NCBI RefSeq assembly: GCF_000161835.1 | Contig: NZ_GG697169.2 | Coordinates: 3,203,829-3,267,828 of the forward strand | Direction: 5' to 3' | Length of the DNA: 64,000 nt | Source of the DNA: Thalassobium sp. R2A62 | GTDB taxonomy: Bacteria; Pseudomonadota; Alphaproteobacteria; Rhodobacterales; Rhodobacteraceae | Shown here: piece by piece, positions 35,088 through 43,943 of the stretch | Layout: every line of letters begins with the position of its first letter | How positions within the stretch are numbered: position 1 is the first letter of the stretch | Notes under the pieces: generated by a model | What the model saw: the letters and a program-made list of their open reading frames with translations, nothing else | What the model was told of the DNA's origin: nothing | The model's database searches: none | Translations under genes and position numbers: made by a program

Positions 35088-35578
35088 AGACACCTGAACC
35101 CCTTCAGCAGATCAAACACCGCCGTGATGCCGCGCTGGGTGCGTTGGTTGGTGGTGTGCCCTACATCAACTATCTGGGTGTTAAGTTCGACAGGCGCGGT
35201 GACGAGCTAACCGCGACGCTGCCGTTTGCAGAGCGGTTGATCGGCAACCCGATGCTGCCTGCTTTGCACGGCGGGGCAACCGCCGCGTTTCTTGAGATCA
35301 CGGCGATTATTGAACTGAGCTGGTCCACCCTATGGCCCGATATCGAAGCCGAATGCATTGATCTGGAAAATGCGCCGCTGCCCCGTTTGCCCAAGACGAT
35401 TGATTTCACAGTCGACTATTTGCGTGCGGGCCTGCCACGAGACGCCTATGCCCGTGCGCGTGTCAATCGTTCGGGCCGGCGCTACGCCAGCGTCCATGTC
35501 GAGGCATGGCAGGACAACCGCAGCCGTCTCTTTGCCCAAGCGACCGGACATTTCTTGATGCCTGCGCGAGATGGCTGA
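35084..35578 (+). CDS. PaaI-type hotdog thioesterase, second copy
   Basis: A 164-residue hotdog protein related to the previous gene product. The central helix is [20 protein letters not shown], where the usual aspartate is replaced by LEITA, so the acidic residue may be the Glu in this segment. The following [20 protein letters not shown] strand is conserved. It is translated from an ATGA overlap with the first copy and overlaps the MATE gene by eight bases. Two fused-by-operon hotdog subunits could form a heteromeric enzyme, but this is inference. Confidence 0.8.
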   Translation: MKTPEPLQQIKHRRDAALGALVGGVPYINYLGVKFDRRGDELTATLPFAERLIGNPMLPALHGGATAAFLEITAIIELSWSTLWPDIEAECIDLENAPLPRLPKTIDFTVDYLRAGLPRDAYARARVNRSGRRYASVHVEAWQDNRSRLFAQATGHFLMPARDG

Positions 35579-36884
35579 GACCGCACTCACCAACAAACGT
35601 GTTCTCGGGATTGCGATTCCGATCGTTTTGTCGAACGCGACAGTGCCGATTTTGGGCGCGGTTGATACAGGCGTGGTTGGTCAGCTGGGCGAGGCAGCCC
35701 CGATTGGCGCTGTGGGCATCGGCGCGGTTATTTTGTCGGCACTCTATTGGATTTTCGGGTTTCTGCGGATGGGGACCACGGGCCTTGCGGCCCAAGCACT
35801 TGGGGCAGGGGACAAGGCTGAAAACGCGGCCCTGCTCAGCCGTGCGTTGCTGATTGCAGCGACCGCAGGCAGCGCATTGATCTTGCTGCAAATCCCGTTT
35901 TTCTGGGGCGCCTTTAAATTGGCCCCGGCCAGTGCCGAGGTCGAAACACTGGCCCTCAGCTATATGCAGATCCGCATTTGCTCGGCCCCCGCCGCAATTG
36001 CGATCTACGGCATCACCGGCTGGTTGGTCGCCCAAGAGCGCACCCGAGGGATTCTGTTGATCCAACTCGTGATGAACGGCACGAACATCTTGCTCGACTT
36101 GGTGTTCGTCTTGGGGTTCGGATGGGGCGTCGAAGGCGTCGCTATTGCGACCTTGATCGCGGAATATGGCGGGCTCGCGATAGGCCTGTGGCTGTGTCGC
36201 GGCGTGTTTGCAGGCACCGATTGGCGCAGCCGTGCGCGGGTGTTTGACGTCGCCCGCCTGCGGCAGATGGCCGTGGTCAACAGTGCTATCCTGATCCGTT
36301 CGGTGCTGCTTCAGGCGATCTTTGTCAGCTTTCTGTTCTGGGGGTCTGACTTTGGCGACGTCCAATTGGCAGCAAACCAAATCCTGCTGCAATTCCTGTT
36401 CATCACTTCCTATGCCCAAGACGGCTTTGCCTTTGCAGCCGAAGCGTTGGTTGGCCAAGCCTTAGGCGCGCGCAAACGCGCAGCACTGCGCCGTGCGGCC
36501 AAGCTATCGTTGCTATGGGGGTTTGGGACCTGCATTGGACTGTCGTTTGTCTTTGCAGTGTTTGGCCCATTCATCACAGACGTTATGGCGACATCACCGG
36601 ACGTGCGCGCCGCGTCACGGGTCTACCTGATCTATATGGTGTTGGCCCCTCTGGTGGGATGCCTTGCTTGGATGATGGACGGGATTTTCATCGGCGCAAC
36701 CCGCAGCCGTGACATGCGAAATATGATGATCATTTCTGCGACGTTCTATTTCGTGACGATCGTGCCGTTGATGAACACCTTTGAGAATCACGGGCTGTGG
36801 ATTGGTCTGCTGCTTAGCTTTGCGGTTCGGGGGATAACGCTGACATGTCGCTATCCCGCGCTCGAGGCCCAAGCGGACAGCTAA
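35571..36884 (+). CDS. MATE-family efflux transporter
   Basis: A 437-residue inner-membrane protein with about twelve helices in two MATE halves. The first begins RVLGIAIPIVLSNATVPILG, the second after the central loop near VVNSAILIRSVLLQAIFVSF, and GQLGEAAPIGAVGIGAVILS is a typical MATE helix. Such pumps export cationic or organic compounds using Na+ or H+ gradients. The start overlaps the thioesterase stop, so it shares the message. It converges with pyrD one base apart. Confidence 0.9.
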   Translation: MAETALTNKRVLGIAIPIVLSNATVPILGAVDTGVVGQLGEAAPIGAVGIGAVILSALYWIFGFLRMGTTGLAAQALGAGDKAENAALLSRALLIAATAGSALILLQIPFFWGAFKLAPASAEVETLALSYMQIRICSAPAAIAIYGITGWLVAQERTRGILLIQLVMNGTNILLDLVFVLGFGWGVEGVAIATLIAEYGGLAIGLWLCRGVFAGTDWRSRARVFDVARLRQMAVVNSAILIRSVLLQAIFVSFLFWGSDFGDVQLAANQILLQFLFITSYAQDGFAFAAEALVGQALGARKRAALRRAAKLSLLWGFGTCIGLSFVFAVFGPFITDVMATSPDVRAASRVYLIYMVLAPLVGCLAWMMDGIFIGATRSRDMRNMMIISATFYFVTIVPLMNTFENHGLWIGLLLSFAVRGITLTCRYPALEAQADS

Positions 36885-36885
36885 A

Positions 36886-37938
36886 TCACAGCCAAGCGCC
36901 GCGATCCGTGCCCACCGCGTCGGCGACGTTAGAATAGCCGTCAGCCTCTAGCAGAGTATCCAGTTCTTTGGCGATCTTACCGGCCAATGAAACGCCGCTG
37001 TACACCATCGCCGAATAGAGCTGCACAGCAGACGCGCCGGCCTTGATCTTGGCATAGGCTTGTTGTGCTGATCCGATGCCGCCAACCCCGATCAAGGGCA
37101 GGTCCGTCATCGTCGACAACTGGGCCAGAACTCGTGTCGATTTTTCAAATAATGGCTGCCCTGACAGACCGCCAGCTTGGCCTTTGTGCGCACTGGCCAG
37201 CCCGTCACGCGCCAACGTCGTGTTCGTGGCAATGATCCCCGTCAAACCTGCGGCTTGGGCCACCTCTGCCACATCGGCTAATTCATTGGTATTCAAATCC
37301 GGTGCGATCTTGAGGAAGATCGGCAATGGCTTGGCAATCGTATCGTTGGTTTCCATGACTTGGCCCAGCAACATGGCCAGCGCGTCACGCCCCTGAAGAT
37401 CACGCAGCTTTTCAGTGTTAGGCGACGATACGTTGACCGTGGCAAAATCCACATGCCCACCGACGGTCATCAACACCTTTGAATAGTCACTGGCGCGGTC
37501 GTCGCTGTCTTTGTTTGCGCCAAGGTTTAGACCAACAGGGACAGCGCTGGGCGAGATATTCAGCCTCCGCGCCATCGCGTCCATTCCGTCATTGTTAAAA
37601 CCAAAGCGGTTGATGACACCCTCATCCTCGGTCAGGCGAAACAGCCGCGGCTTGGGGTTGCCCGGTTGAGGGCGCGGCGTCGTTGCGCCGACTTCTAGAA
37701 ACCCAAACCCCGTTTTGGACAGCGGCGTGACAGACTGCGCATTCTTGTCAAAGCCTGCGGCCAAACCGATTGGATTTGCAAAATCCAGCGTGCCGATGCG
37801 TGTGGCTAGTCGCGTGCTTCGGACAACGCCGGGTGTCGGGGCCAGCCCAAATGACAGTGCCGCGAGCGCCAGAATATGCGCGCGTTCAGGATCAAACTGG
37901 CGCAAGACCTTCAGGCCAAAGGATTCATAAAGGCTCAT
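36886..37938 (-). CDS. pyrD: Dihydroorotate dehydrogenase (quinone), class 2
   Basis: PyrD oxidises dihydroorotate to orotate at the inner membrane and passes electrons to quinone, the fourth step of pyrimidine synthesis. The 350-residue class-2 protein begins [20 protein letters not shown], an amphipathic N terminus, and has [48 protein letters not shown] with the conserved active-site serine, and [11 protein letters not shown]. The start at 37938 overlaps the stop of the DUF952 gene (ATGA). The frame upstream of it is not a better start. Confidence 0.96.
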   Translation of the reverse strand: MSLYESFGLKVLRQFDPERAHILALAALSFGLAPTPGVVRSTRLATRIGTLDFANPIGLAAGFDKNAQSVTPLSKTGFGFLEVGATTPRPQPGNPKPRLFRLTEDEGVINRFGFNNDGMDAMARRLNISPSAVPVGLNLGANKDSDDRASDYSKVLMTVGGHVDFATVNVSSPNTEKLRDLQGRDALAMLLGQVMETNDTIAKPLPIFLKIAPDLNTNELADVAEVAQAAGLTGIIATNTTLARDGLASAHKGQAGGLSGQPLFEKSTRVLAQLSTMTDLPLIGVGGIGSAQQAYAKIKAGASAVQLYSAMVYSGVSLAGKIAKELDTLLEADGYSNVADAVGTDRGAWL

Positions 37939-38258
37939 GTCAGATCCGGGAGTTGGCCGTCGGTGATTGGACGGCACCATTTGACGTCGGACAATTTGAG
38001 CGGGCGAAAGATATGCGGGAACAAGGCGTCGCCGCGCGAAACTTCCCATTTCAGGTCGTCGCCATAGTCCGCCTCGTTCAGCGCGGCCAGCATCAGACCC
38101 GTCTGTCCGGCAAAGTGTTTATCTAGCGTTTCCTGTGCCTGCTCGGCCGTGGATGTGTGGACATAGCCATCAGCCAAATCAATCGGAGCACCCTCAAACA
38201 CGCCGCTTTCGTCAAAGGCGCGCCACTGGTCGCCGGTCAGGATCTTGTAAATCATCAT
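37935..38258 (-). CDS. DUF952 family protein
   Basis: A 107-residue protein with the DUF952 layout: [13 protein letters not shown], then [20 protein letters not shown] (the conserved IHxST-type motif) and a C-terminal LFPHIFRPL. The family resembles glutathione S-transferase-related or ADP-ribosyl-handling folds, but its function is not settled. It is translationally coupled to pyrD through an ATGA overlap. Confidence 0.88.
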   Translation of the reverse strand: MMIYKILTGDQWRAFDESGVFEGAPIDLADGYVHTSTAEQAQETLDKHFAGQTGLMLAALNEADYGDDLKWEVSRGDALFPHIFRPLKLSDVKWCRPITDGQLPDLT

Positions 38259-38440
38259 GCCCGTCTGATGCCTCGCGTCCTGCGTGGGGTCAATATCTAG
38301 GCGTTGGTTTTTAAAGACGTTCGGAACGCCCGCATGTCATGCGGCAGTTACAAGCTGACGCTACGCCACTTAACAGCGATCCTTTGACTCATCGTGCCCA
38401 AAGGGTCAGTCTGTTGGAACAACAACCATAGGGGGACATT

Positions 38441-40006
38441 ATGTTCACACGATTCCTGACATCCGCAGCGGCTTTGGCTCTGACGGCAGGTGCGGCCTCT
38501 GCCGACTACACTTTGACCGTTTTGCACACCAATGACTTTCACGCGCGCTTCGAGCCCGTCTCGAAATACGACAGCCCCTGCTCATGGGAAGACAATGATG
38601 CTGGTGAATGCTTTGGCTCATCCGCGCGTCTGATCACAGCGATCGAAGAGGCACGCGCCCGCACAAACAACTCGATCCTTGTGGATGGCGGCGACCAGTT
38701 TCAAGGCTCGTTGTTCTATACATATTACAAGGGCGCAGTAGCGGCTGAGATGATGAACCAGATGGGCTATGACGGCATGACCGTCGGCAACCACGAATTC
38801 GACGACGGCCCAGAGGTTCTGCGCGGCTTTGTTGACAGCGTGAGCTTTCCTATCTTGATGTCCAACGCGGATTTCTCGGGTGAGCCTCTGATTTCGGATG
38901 CGATCCAGAAATCGGTCGTGATCGAGCGCGGTGGCGAAAAGATCGGCATGATCGGTCTGACACCCCAAGACACTGACGAACTGGCCAGCCCCGGCAAGAA
39001 CATCATCTTTACCGACCCATCCGAGGCAGTACAGGCCGAAGTCGATAAGCTGACTGCAATGGGCGTTAACAAGATCGTTGTTCTGTCGCACTCTGGCTAT
39101 GACGTGGACCAAGCGGTCGCTGCGAACACCACCGGTGTCGACGTGATTGTAGGCGGTCACACCAACACATTGCTGTCGAACACCAATGACCGCGCCAAAG
39201 GTCCGTACCCCACAATGGTTGGAAACACCGCCATCGTGTCGGCCTATGCATATGGCAAATTCTTGGGCGAACTGAAAGTTACCTTTGACGATGACGGCAA
39301 CATCACCGAGGCATCGGGCGAGCCGATCAGCATCGATGGCACCGTGACCGAAAACGCAGCCGTGAAATCGCGCATTGCGGAATTGGCCGGACCTCTCGAA
39401 GAAATCCGGACCAAGGTTGTCGCCAGCTCTGGTGGCGTTATCGAAGGGGACCGCGCTGTTTGCCGTGTTCAGGAATGTTCGATGGGCAATCTCGTTGCTG
39501 ATGCGATGTTGGCACGTGTGGCTAACCAAGGTGTGACAATCGCGATCGCGAACTCGGGCGGGATCCGCTCTTCGATCGACGAGGGTGATGTGACCATGGG
39601 CGAAGTGCTGGCCGTGCTTCCGTTCCAGAACACGCTGTCCACATTCCAGATCTCGGGCCAAGGTGTCATCGACGCGCTTGAGAATGGGGTCAGCCAAGTG
39701 GAAGAGGTCAAAGGTCGCTTCCCTCAGGTCGCAGGCATCACCTTTACTTGGGACGCAAGCATTGCCCCCAACGAAGGCCGGATTGTCGAAGTGATGGTCG
39801 GTGGTGCTGCCATTGATCCCGCTGCGACCTACAGCGTTGTGACCAACAACTACGTGCGTAACGGTGGCGACGGCTATAAGATGTTCTCATCTGACGGCTT
39901 GAACGCCTATGACTTTGGTCCTGATCTGGCTGATGTTCTGGCCGAATACATGGCCGAGCAAGGTGCCTATACCGGCTACACTGACGGACGCATCGCGCAG
40001 AAATAG
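38441..40006 (+). CDS. Periplasmic 5'-nucleotidase (UshA-type)
   Basis: A 521-residue secreted enzyme. The signal peptide MFTRFLTSAAALALTAGAAS ends near ASA-D. The metallophosphatase domain follows (VLHTNDFHARFEPV, VDGGDQFQGSLF, TVGNHEFDDGPE, and GGHTNTLL, all metal-binding), then the C-terminal nucleotidase domain (IAIANSGGIRSSIDEGDVTM and NNYVRNGGDGYKMF). It hydrolyses nucleotides in the periplasm so that the nucleosides can be imported, which fits the nucleoside-salvage operon at 13.5-18 kb. A strong AGGGGG ribosome site precedes the ATG. The gene is monocistronic and ends at a hairpin with a T run. Confidence 0.92.
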   Translation: MFTRFLTSAAALALTAGAASADYTLTVLHTNDFHARFEPVSKYDSPCSWEDNDAGECFGSSARLITAIEEARARTNNSILVDGGDQFQGSLFYTYYKGAVAAEMMNQMGYDGMTVGNHEFDDGPEVLRGFVDSVSFPILMSNADFSGEPLISDAIQKSVVIERGGEKIGMIGLTPQDTDELASPGKNIIFTDPSEAVQAEVDKLTAMGVNKIVVLSHSGYDVDQAVAANTTGVDVIVGGHTNTLLSNTNDRAKGPYPTMVGNTAIVSAYAYGKFLGELKVTFDDDGNITEASGEPISIDGTVTENAAVKSRIAELAGPLEEIRTKVVASSGGVIEGDRAVCRVQECSMGNLVADAMLARVANQGVTIAIANSGGIRSSIDEGDVTMGEVLAVLPFQNTLSTFQISGQGVIDALENGVSQVEEVKGRFPQVAGITFTWDASIAPNEGRIVEVMVGGAAIDPAATYSVVTNNYVRNGGDGYKMFSSDGLNAYDFGPDLADVLAEYMAEQGAYTGYTDGRIAQK

Positions 40007-40028
40007 GCGGTTTATCCTAAGTATCACG

Positions 40029-40059
40029 AGGCGCGCTGGGCAACTGGCGCGCCTTTTTT
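40029..40059 (+). terminator. Intrinsic terminator of the 5'-nucleotidase gene
   Basis: AGGCGCGC (40029-40036) pairs with GCGCGCCT (40047-40054), with a ten-base loop, and is followed by a six-base T run (40054-40059). It lies 23 bases after the stop. Confidence 0.8.
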
Positions 40060-40177
40060 GTATGCGGGTTCAGGGCGCGCTGATGGGGCGCAAATCTAGA
40101 TCTAGATGGCCCAGCCGCATGGCGCAATTTGCAACCAGACGCTGGTTCTTGAGCGTGGACCGCGCTAGCCTGACCCC

Positions 40178-40840
40178 ATGTGCGGTCGCATGGCGATAAC
40201 TCTTCCTCACGAGGCGATGGTTCAGGTCTTTGACGCTGTGCCTTCAAACGACTTGCCCCCCCAAGAGAACTATAACGTCTGTCCAACCGATCCTGTTGCG
40301 GTTGTGGCGTCGGATCAGGGGCGCAGACTGCGGACGATGCGGTGGGGGTTCATTCCGCATTGGTACAAGAAGCCAAACGACGGGCCATTGCTGATCAATG
40401 CGCGCAGCGAAACCATAGCTGAGAAACCCGCGTTTCGCGCGGCCTGCCGTGAACGGCGATGCCTGATCCCTGCAGATGGGTTTTACGAATGGACCAAGGC
40501 GCCCGAGGGGGCTCGCCTTCCTTGGTACATACATCCCAACGATATGGGCCCTTTGACCTTTGCAGGGATTTGGCAGAGTTGGAGCAAGGACGGCGAGACG
40601 TTTGATACCTGCGCCATAGTGACGACGCCCGCCAATGACACCATGAGCCAAATCCATCACCGAATGCCCGTGATTTTACCGACAAGCGATTGGTCAAAGT
40701 GGTTGGGCGAAGACGGAAAAGGCGCGGCCACGCTGATGCGTGCCGCGCCCAATGACGCATTGTCGTTTTTCCGTGTCGACACGGCCGTCAATTCGAACCG
40801 TGCCTCAGGCGCGCAGCTGCGCGATCCGATGACTGATTAG
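40178..40840 (+). CDS. SRAP domain protein (YedK/HMCES-like)
   Basis: A 220-residue SOS-response-associated protein. The second residue is the essential Cys (MCGRMAITL), which forms a covalent thiazolidine crosslink with abasic sites in single-stranded DNA. The other conserved parts are present: INARSETIAEKPAFR, RCLIPADGFYEW, TTPANDTMSQIHHRMPVIL with the conserved His. It protects abasic-site DNA at replication forks. It converges with the following gene, overlapping its end by four bases. Confidence 0.95.
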   Translation: MCGRMAITLPHEAMVQVFDAVPSNDLPPQENYNVCPTDPVAVVASDQGRRLRTMRWGFIPHWYKKPNDGPLLINARSETIAEKPAFRAACRERRCLIPADGFYEWTKAPEGARLPWYIHPNDMGPLTFAGIWQSWSKDGETFDTCAIVTTPANDTMSQIHHRMPVILPTSDWSKWLGEDGKGAATLMRAAPNDALSFFRVDTAVNSNRASGAQLRDPMTD

Positions 40841-41175
40841 CTGTTCGGAGCAGGCGAAAACGACAGTTCCCCCTGAAAACCCCAGCTGTAGTGATCGTTT
40901 TGGAATTTGAGCTGTGTGTTCGAATTGATCGTGACCACGGACTCCCCAAGGGGAGCCATCCAGCCTGTGTACCAACGGTTATAGTGTCGTGTGGCCTTGA
41001 TTTGAACATTCCGGTCCATCAAGTTCACAAAACGGACGGTATCTCCGGCTTGGAGATAGGTCACATATGGGAAAAACTCACCATGGTGAACTTCGATACG
41101 GTGCTCGACCGCCTGAACCGGCGAGGCCAAAATAGCCAGAGCAACCCCCATCGAGAGTGCAATTTTCTTAAGCAT
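40837..41175 (-). CDS. Secreted small cupredoxin-like protein
   Basis: A 112-residue exported protein: a signal peptide (KKIALSMGVALAILASPVQA) followed by about 90 residues of beta-rich sequence (IEVHHGEFFPYVTYLQAGDT, VRFVNLMDRNVQIKA, then NTQLKFQNDHYSWGFQGELS). The strand order resembles the plastocyanin/cupredoxin fold, but there is no Cys and the usual copper-ligand set is not evident, so it may be a copper-free relative. Its role is unknown. It faces the SRAP gene from the other strand. Confidence 0.6.
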   Translation of the reverse strand: MLKKIALSMGVALAILASPVQAVEHRIEVHHGEFFPYVTYLQAGDTVRFVNLMDRNVQIKATRHYNRWYTGWMAPLGESVVTINSNTQLKFQNDHYSWGFQGELSFSPAPNS

Positions 41176-41270
41176 CTAAATGCTCCTTTGTGCGTCGGTC
41201 CCACCCAGCGACAAAGTTATTCAGGCACTCAGCTAGTTGGTGATTTTGGCAAAGATATGGCGGATTCGAA

Positions 41271-41657
41271 TTATTCTGGCTGTTCCGCCAGCACTTTTTT
41301 AGCCACGCGAAAGCACTCAAGCGCCTGTGGAACACCGCAATAGATGCCAATCACATGGATGATCGCGCGGATCTCTTCAGGCGTGACACCATTGGTGATC
41401 GCACCACGGCAATGGATTTCCCATTCGTGCATCTTACCCAAGGCGCCGATCATCGACAGGTTCATCATGCTGCGTGTCTTGGCAGGGATCACATCATCAC
41501 CCCAACCAAAGCCCCAACACCAAGCGGTCATCGCCTCTTGAAAGGGACGGGTGAAATCATCAGCGGCAGCGAGGTTTTTCTCGACATATTCCGCACCCAA
41601 TGTGCCTTTGCGTTGCTCCAAACCTTTGAGAAACAAATCTTCGTCAAAAACACTCAT
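41271..41657 (-). CDS. Carboxymuconolactone decarboxylase family protein
   Basis: A 128-residue CMD-family protein: LFLKGLEQRKGTLGAEYVEK, then PFQEAMTAWCWGFGWGDD and TRSMMNLSMIGALGKMHEWE, ending with EEIRAIIHVIGIYCGVPQALE. The family includes 4-carboxymuconolactone decarboxylase (PcaC), whose product feeds the beta-ketoadipate route, and AhpD-like alkylhydroperoxidase helpers that carry a CxxC. No CxxC is present, so a PcaC-like role is more likely. No other protocatechuate gene is adjacent, so this is uncertain. The start overlaps the GFA gene stop (ATGA). Confidence 0.8.
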   Translation of the reverse strand: MSVFDEDLFLKGLEQRKGTLGAEYVEKNLAAADDFTRPFQEAMTAWCWGFGWGDDVIPAKTRSMMNLSMIGALGKMHEWEIHCRGAITNGVTPEEIRAIIHVIGIYCGVPQALECFRVAKKVLAEQPE

Positions 41658-42070
41658 GTCGGGTCTCCTGTTGGTTCAATGTCAAACCCGTCCGGTTTGG
41701 GCAGGTCGTCGAGCGAGGCCAGCCATGGCACCCGCTCACCCCAAACACAATGACTGGTCGGGGAATAGAGTTCTGGATCGTTTAGTGTTGCTGCTGCGAT
41801 GTGAATTTCACCGGGCCACAAATCGGATGCATAATACAGTCGTGTGCCGCAGGTCGCGCAAAACCCACGCCATGTTCCGGGCGAGCTTTGGTAGTGGTTA
41901 ATCTCACCCTGCCAATGCACTGCGTCAGTTGTCGCCCCGATGAACGCCGAAAACGCCGATGACGCAGCACGTTGGCAGCTCTCGCAATGACAGATCAAAT
42001 TGCGATCTGGTGCGCCTGAATATGTCCAAGTCACCGCCCCACATAAACATTTGCCAGTGAAATCGATCAT
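41654..42070 (-). CDS. GFA-family protein (glutathione-dependent formaldehyde-activating type)
   Basis: A 138-residue protein with the GFA zinc pattern: KCLCGAVTWTY, then LICHCESCQRAASSAF, and GFCATCGTRLYY. The canonical Gfa activates formaldehyde with glutathione, but most family members have unknown activity. The start at 42070 (MIDFTGKCLCGA) and the ATGA overlap with the CMD gene place both in one two-gene operon. Confidence 0.88.
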   Translation of the reverse strand: MIDFTGKCLCGAVTWTYSGAPDRNLICHCESCQRAASSAFSAFIGATTDAVHWQGEINHYQSSPGTWRGFCATCGTRLYYASDLWPGEIHIAAATLNDPELYSPTSHCVWGERVPWLASLDDLPKPDGFDIEPTGDPT

Positions 42071-42223
42071 TTTGGCCCCCGTGTTTGTCTTAGCCCTGCA
42101 CGCCGCGCTGGCACCTGTCCAGAACAATTGCTCCCAACGTCAGTTGCTGATTTCGACCTAGATCGCCCGCACGCGATGTGGTCTCGTCACACTCAAACGA
42201 ACAAACCTATGTGGAGACGCCTG

Positions 42224-43306
42224 ATGACACTGCCTGATACAATGCGCGCTATGGTGACGATGGGCCACGGAGAAATCGACCAGATGGTGCTGCACACAGA
42301 TTGGCTGCGCCCAGAGCCTGCACCTGACCAAGTGTTAGTACGTGTCGGTGCGTGCGGTTTGAACAACACGGACGTCAACACGCGTTCGGGTTGGTATTCC
42401 AAGGCCGTGACCGAGGCGACAACTGGCGGCGCCTACAACACGGTTAATGATGAAGACCCGACATGGGGTGCAGCCCCGATTAGTTTTCCGCGTATCCAAG
42501 GCGCCGATGTGTGCGGCGAAATCGTGGCTGTTGGTGTGGATGTTGACCCCGCACGGATTGGCGAACGTATCATCACCGATAACTGGCTGCGTGATCCTGA
42601 CGATCTCGAAAATCTGAACAAAACCGGCTATTTCGGGTCAGAATGCGATGGTGGATTTGCGGAATACACTGTCATGCCCTCTCGCAACGCCCGCGCGGTG
42701 AACAGCCCACTCTCCGATGCAGAACTTGCGACATTTTCCTGTTCTTACTCGACAGCCGAAGGGATGCTGACCCGTGCGAATGTTACGGCACAGGATACGG
42801 TTCTGGTGCCAGGTGCGTCCGGTGGCGTGGGTGGCGCATTGGTGCAATTGGCCAAACGCCGCGGCGCCCGTGTGGTCGCGATGGCGTCCGAGGCAAAGCA
42901 AGCTGACGTGGCCAAGCTGAACCCAGATTTGATCCTGCCACGTGCGCCTGATGATTTGCGCGCCGCACTTGGGGACGTACAGATCACCGTGGTCGCCGAT
43001 GTTGTTGGGGGTAGCTACTGGCCTCAGTTGATTGATGTGATCGAACGGGGTGGTCGCTATACCTGTTCTGGTGCAATCGCGGGGCCGATGGTCGATCTGG
43101 ATTTGCGGACGCTCTATTTGCGCGATCTCACATTTACGGGTTCAACAGTCATTCCTGCACAGGTCATGACAAATATGATCGCGTATATCGAAGAGGGTGC
43201 GATTGCGCCGGTTTTGGCTGCAACCTACGCGCTTGAGGATATTCATGCGGCTCAAACAGCGTTTATCGAAAAAACGCACACAGGAAATATCGTTGTGACA
43301 CCCTGA
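42224..43306 (+). CDS. Zinc-type/quinone oxidoreductase-family alcohol dehydrogenase
   Basis: A 360-residue MDR-superfamily protein. The GroES-like domain has PAPDQVLVRVGACGLNNTDV and IQGADVCGEIVAVG, and the NAD(P)-binding Rossmann domain has QDTVLVPGASGGVGGALVQL. Residues about 60-130 (LRDPDDLENLNKTGYFGSEC) are longer than in quinone reductases. The zinc-ligand set is incomplete, so it may be a zinc-free quinone-reductase-like member. The start at 42224 follows a GGAG. It is the last core gene before the tRNA-Gly and island. Confidence 0.82.
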   Translation: MTLPDTMRAMVTMGHGEIDQMVLHTDWLRPEPAPDQVLVRVGACGLNNTDVNTRSGWYSKAVTEATTGGAYNTVNDEDPTWGAAPISFPRIQGADVCGEIVAVGVDVDPARIGERIITDNWLRDPDDLENLNKTGYFGSECDGGFAEYTVMPSRNARAVNSPLSDAELATFSCSYSTAEGMLTRANVTAQDTVLVPGASGGVGGALVQLAKRRGARVVAMASEAKQADVAKLNPDLILPRAPDDLRAALGDVQITVVADVVGGSYWPQLIDVIERGGRYTCSGAIAGPMVDLDLRTLYLRDLTFTGSTVIPAQVMTNMIAYIEEGAIAPVLAATYALEDIHAAQTAFIEKTHTGNIVVTP

Positions 43307-43364
43307 ACGGGCCAAACCATTGTTGACCTCTGAAATCGCATGGCATAGCTAGCGCATACTGAGC

Positions 43365-43438
43365 GCGGGTATGGTGAAATGGTATCATAAGAGCCTTCCA
43401 AGCTTAAGGTGCGGGTTCGATTCCCGCTACCCGCTCCA
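43365..43438 (+). tRNA. tRNA-Gly (anticodon UCC)
   Basis: A 74-base cloverleaf with encoded CCA. Acceptor arms GCGGGTA (43365-43371) and TACCCGC pair, the anticodon loop is CTTCCAA with anticodon TCC, and the T arm is GCGGG-TTCGATT-CCCGC. The 3' 18 bases and one more are repeated at 50546-50564, marking it as the attachment site of the island that follows. Confidence 0.95.
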
Positions 43439-43439
43439 G
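43421..43439 (+). repeat. Left attachment repeat (att core, tRNA 3' end)
   Basis: The 19 bases TTCCCGCTACCCGCTCCAG cover the 3' end of the tRNA-Gly gene plus one base. They recur exactly at 50546-50564 in the same orientation, as expected for an integrated element that restores the tRNA on insertion. Confidence 0.85.
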
Positions 43440-43586
43440 CTTCCTCTCGATTTTCCCTTAAAAACATAGATTATCAGTTATAATAACAGATACGGGGTCA
43501 TTTTACGGGAACGCTTTAGGGAGCGCTTTGCGGTTTTCGGGGAGTTTTCGGAGGTCTGCTACTCAGCATCGCTTCACAAGGTTGAT

Positions 43587-43656
43587 TTCGTCAGAAACGT
43601 CCCTGCATGGTTCGTCAAAAGCGTCGAAAACGAACCAAGCTTCGTCAAAAACTGGC
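43587..43656 (+). repeat. Putative integrase arm sites at the left end
   Basis: TTCGTC-A/G-AAA units occur at 43587, 43611 and 43641, the last reading CGTCAAAAACTGGC (43643-43656). GGTTCGT (43609-43615) and ACGAACC (43630-43636) also form an inverted repeat. The last unit is matched in opposite orientation at 50426-50439. This is the expected pattern for integrase or excisionase arm sites, but it has not been shown experimentally. Confidence 0.45.
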
Positions 43657-43715
43657 AAACTCCTCGGTGGAAGTGTTCCCATAGTACCCGTAAGGTCAGA
43701 AAAGGGAGCCGAAAG

Positions 43716-43865
43716 ATGTCCAAGACTAGCCAAGACAAGTTGCCAAAGTACGTGTTCAGGACTGCCTTTGGTGTGTTTCGCTTCAAGCGCAACGTCCCGA
43801 AGGACATCCGCGAAGTGTCTGACAAGGTGTTCTTCTACAATTTTCTGAAGTCATCACTCGTTTGA
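43716..43865 (+). pseudogene. Truncated tyrosine-type integrase (N-terminal 49 residues)
   Basis: A 49-residue frame from ATG 43716 with a GGGAG ribosome site, beginning MSKTSQDKLPKYVFR and continuing VFRFKRNVPKDIREVSDKVF. The N-terminal stretch with FRFKRNVPKDIR is the start of phage-type integrases common in Rhodobacterales; the catalytic domain is absent. The reading frame ends at TGA 43863, and the next gene starts on the other strand within 80 bases. It sits where the integrase of a tRNA-inserted island is expected. Confidence 0.6.
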
Positions 43866-43943
43866 CAGTGGAACAAAGCCGTCTACTCTCACCGAGTAAA
43901 TCAGAAAATTCATCAGCAGCAGCCCATCGCGTGCAGAATCGTG

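Noticed and set aside
38618-39697. 359-residue minus-strand frame opposite the 5'-nucleotidase
   Set aside because: An antisense shadow of the real gene. No start signals or domain order are present.
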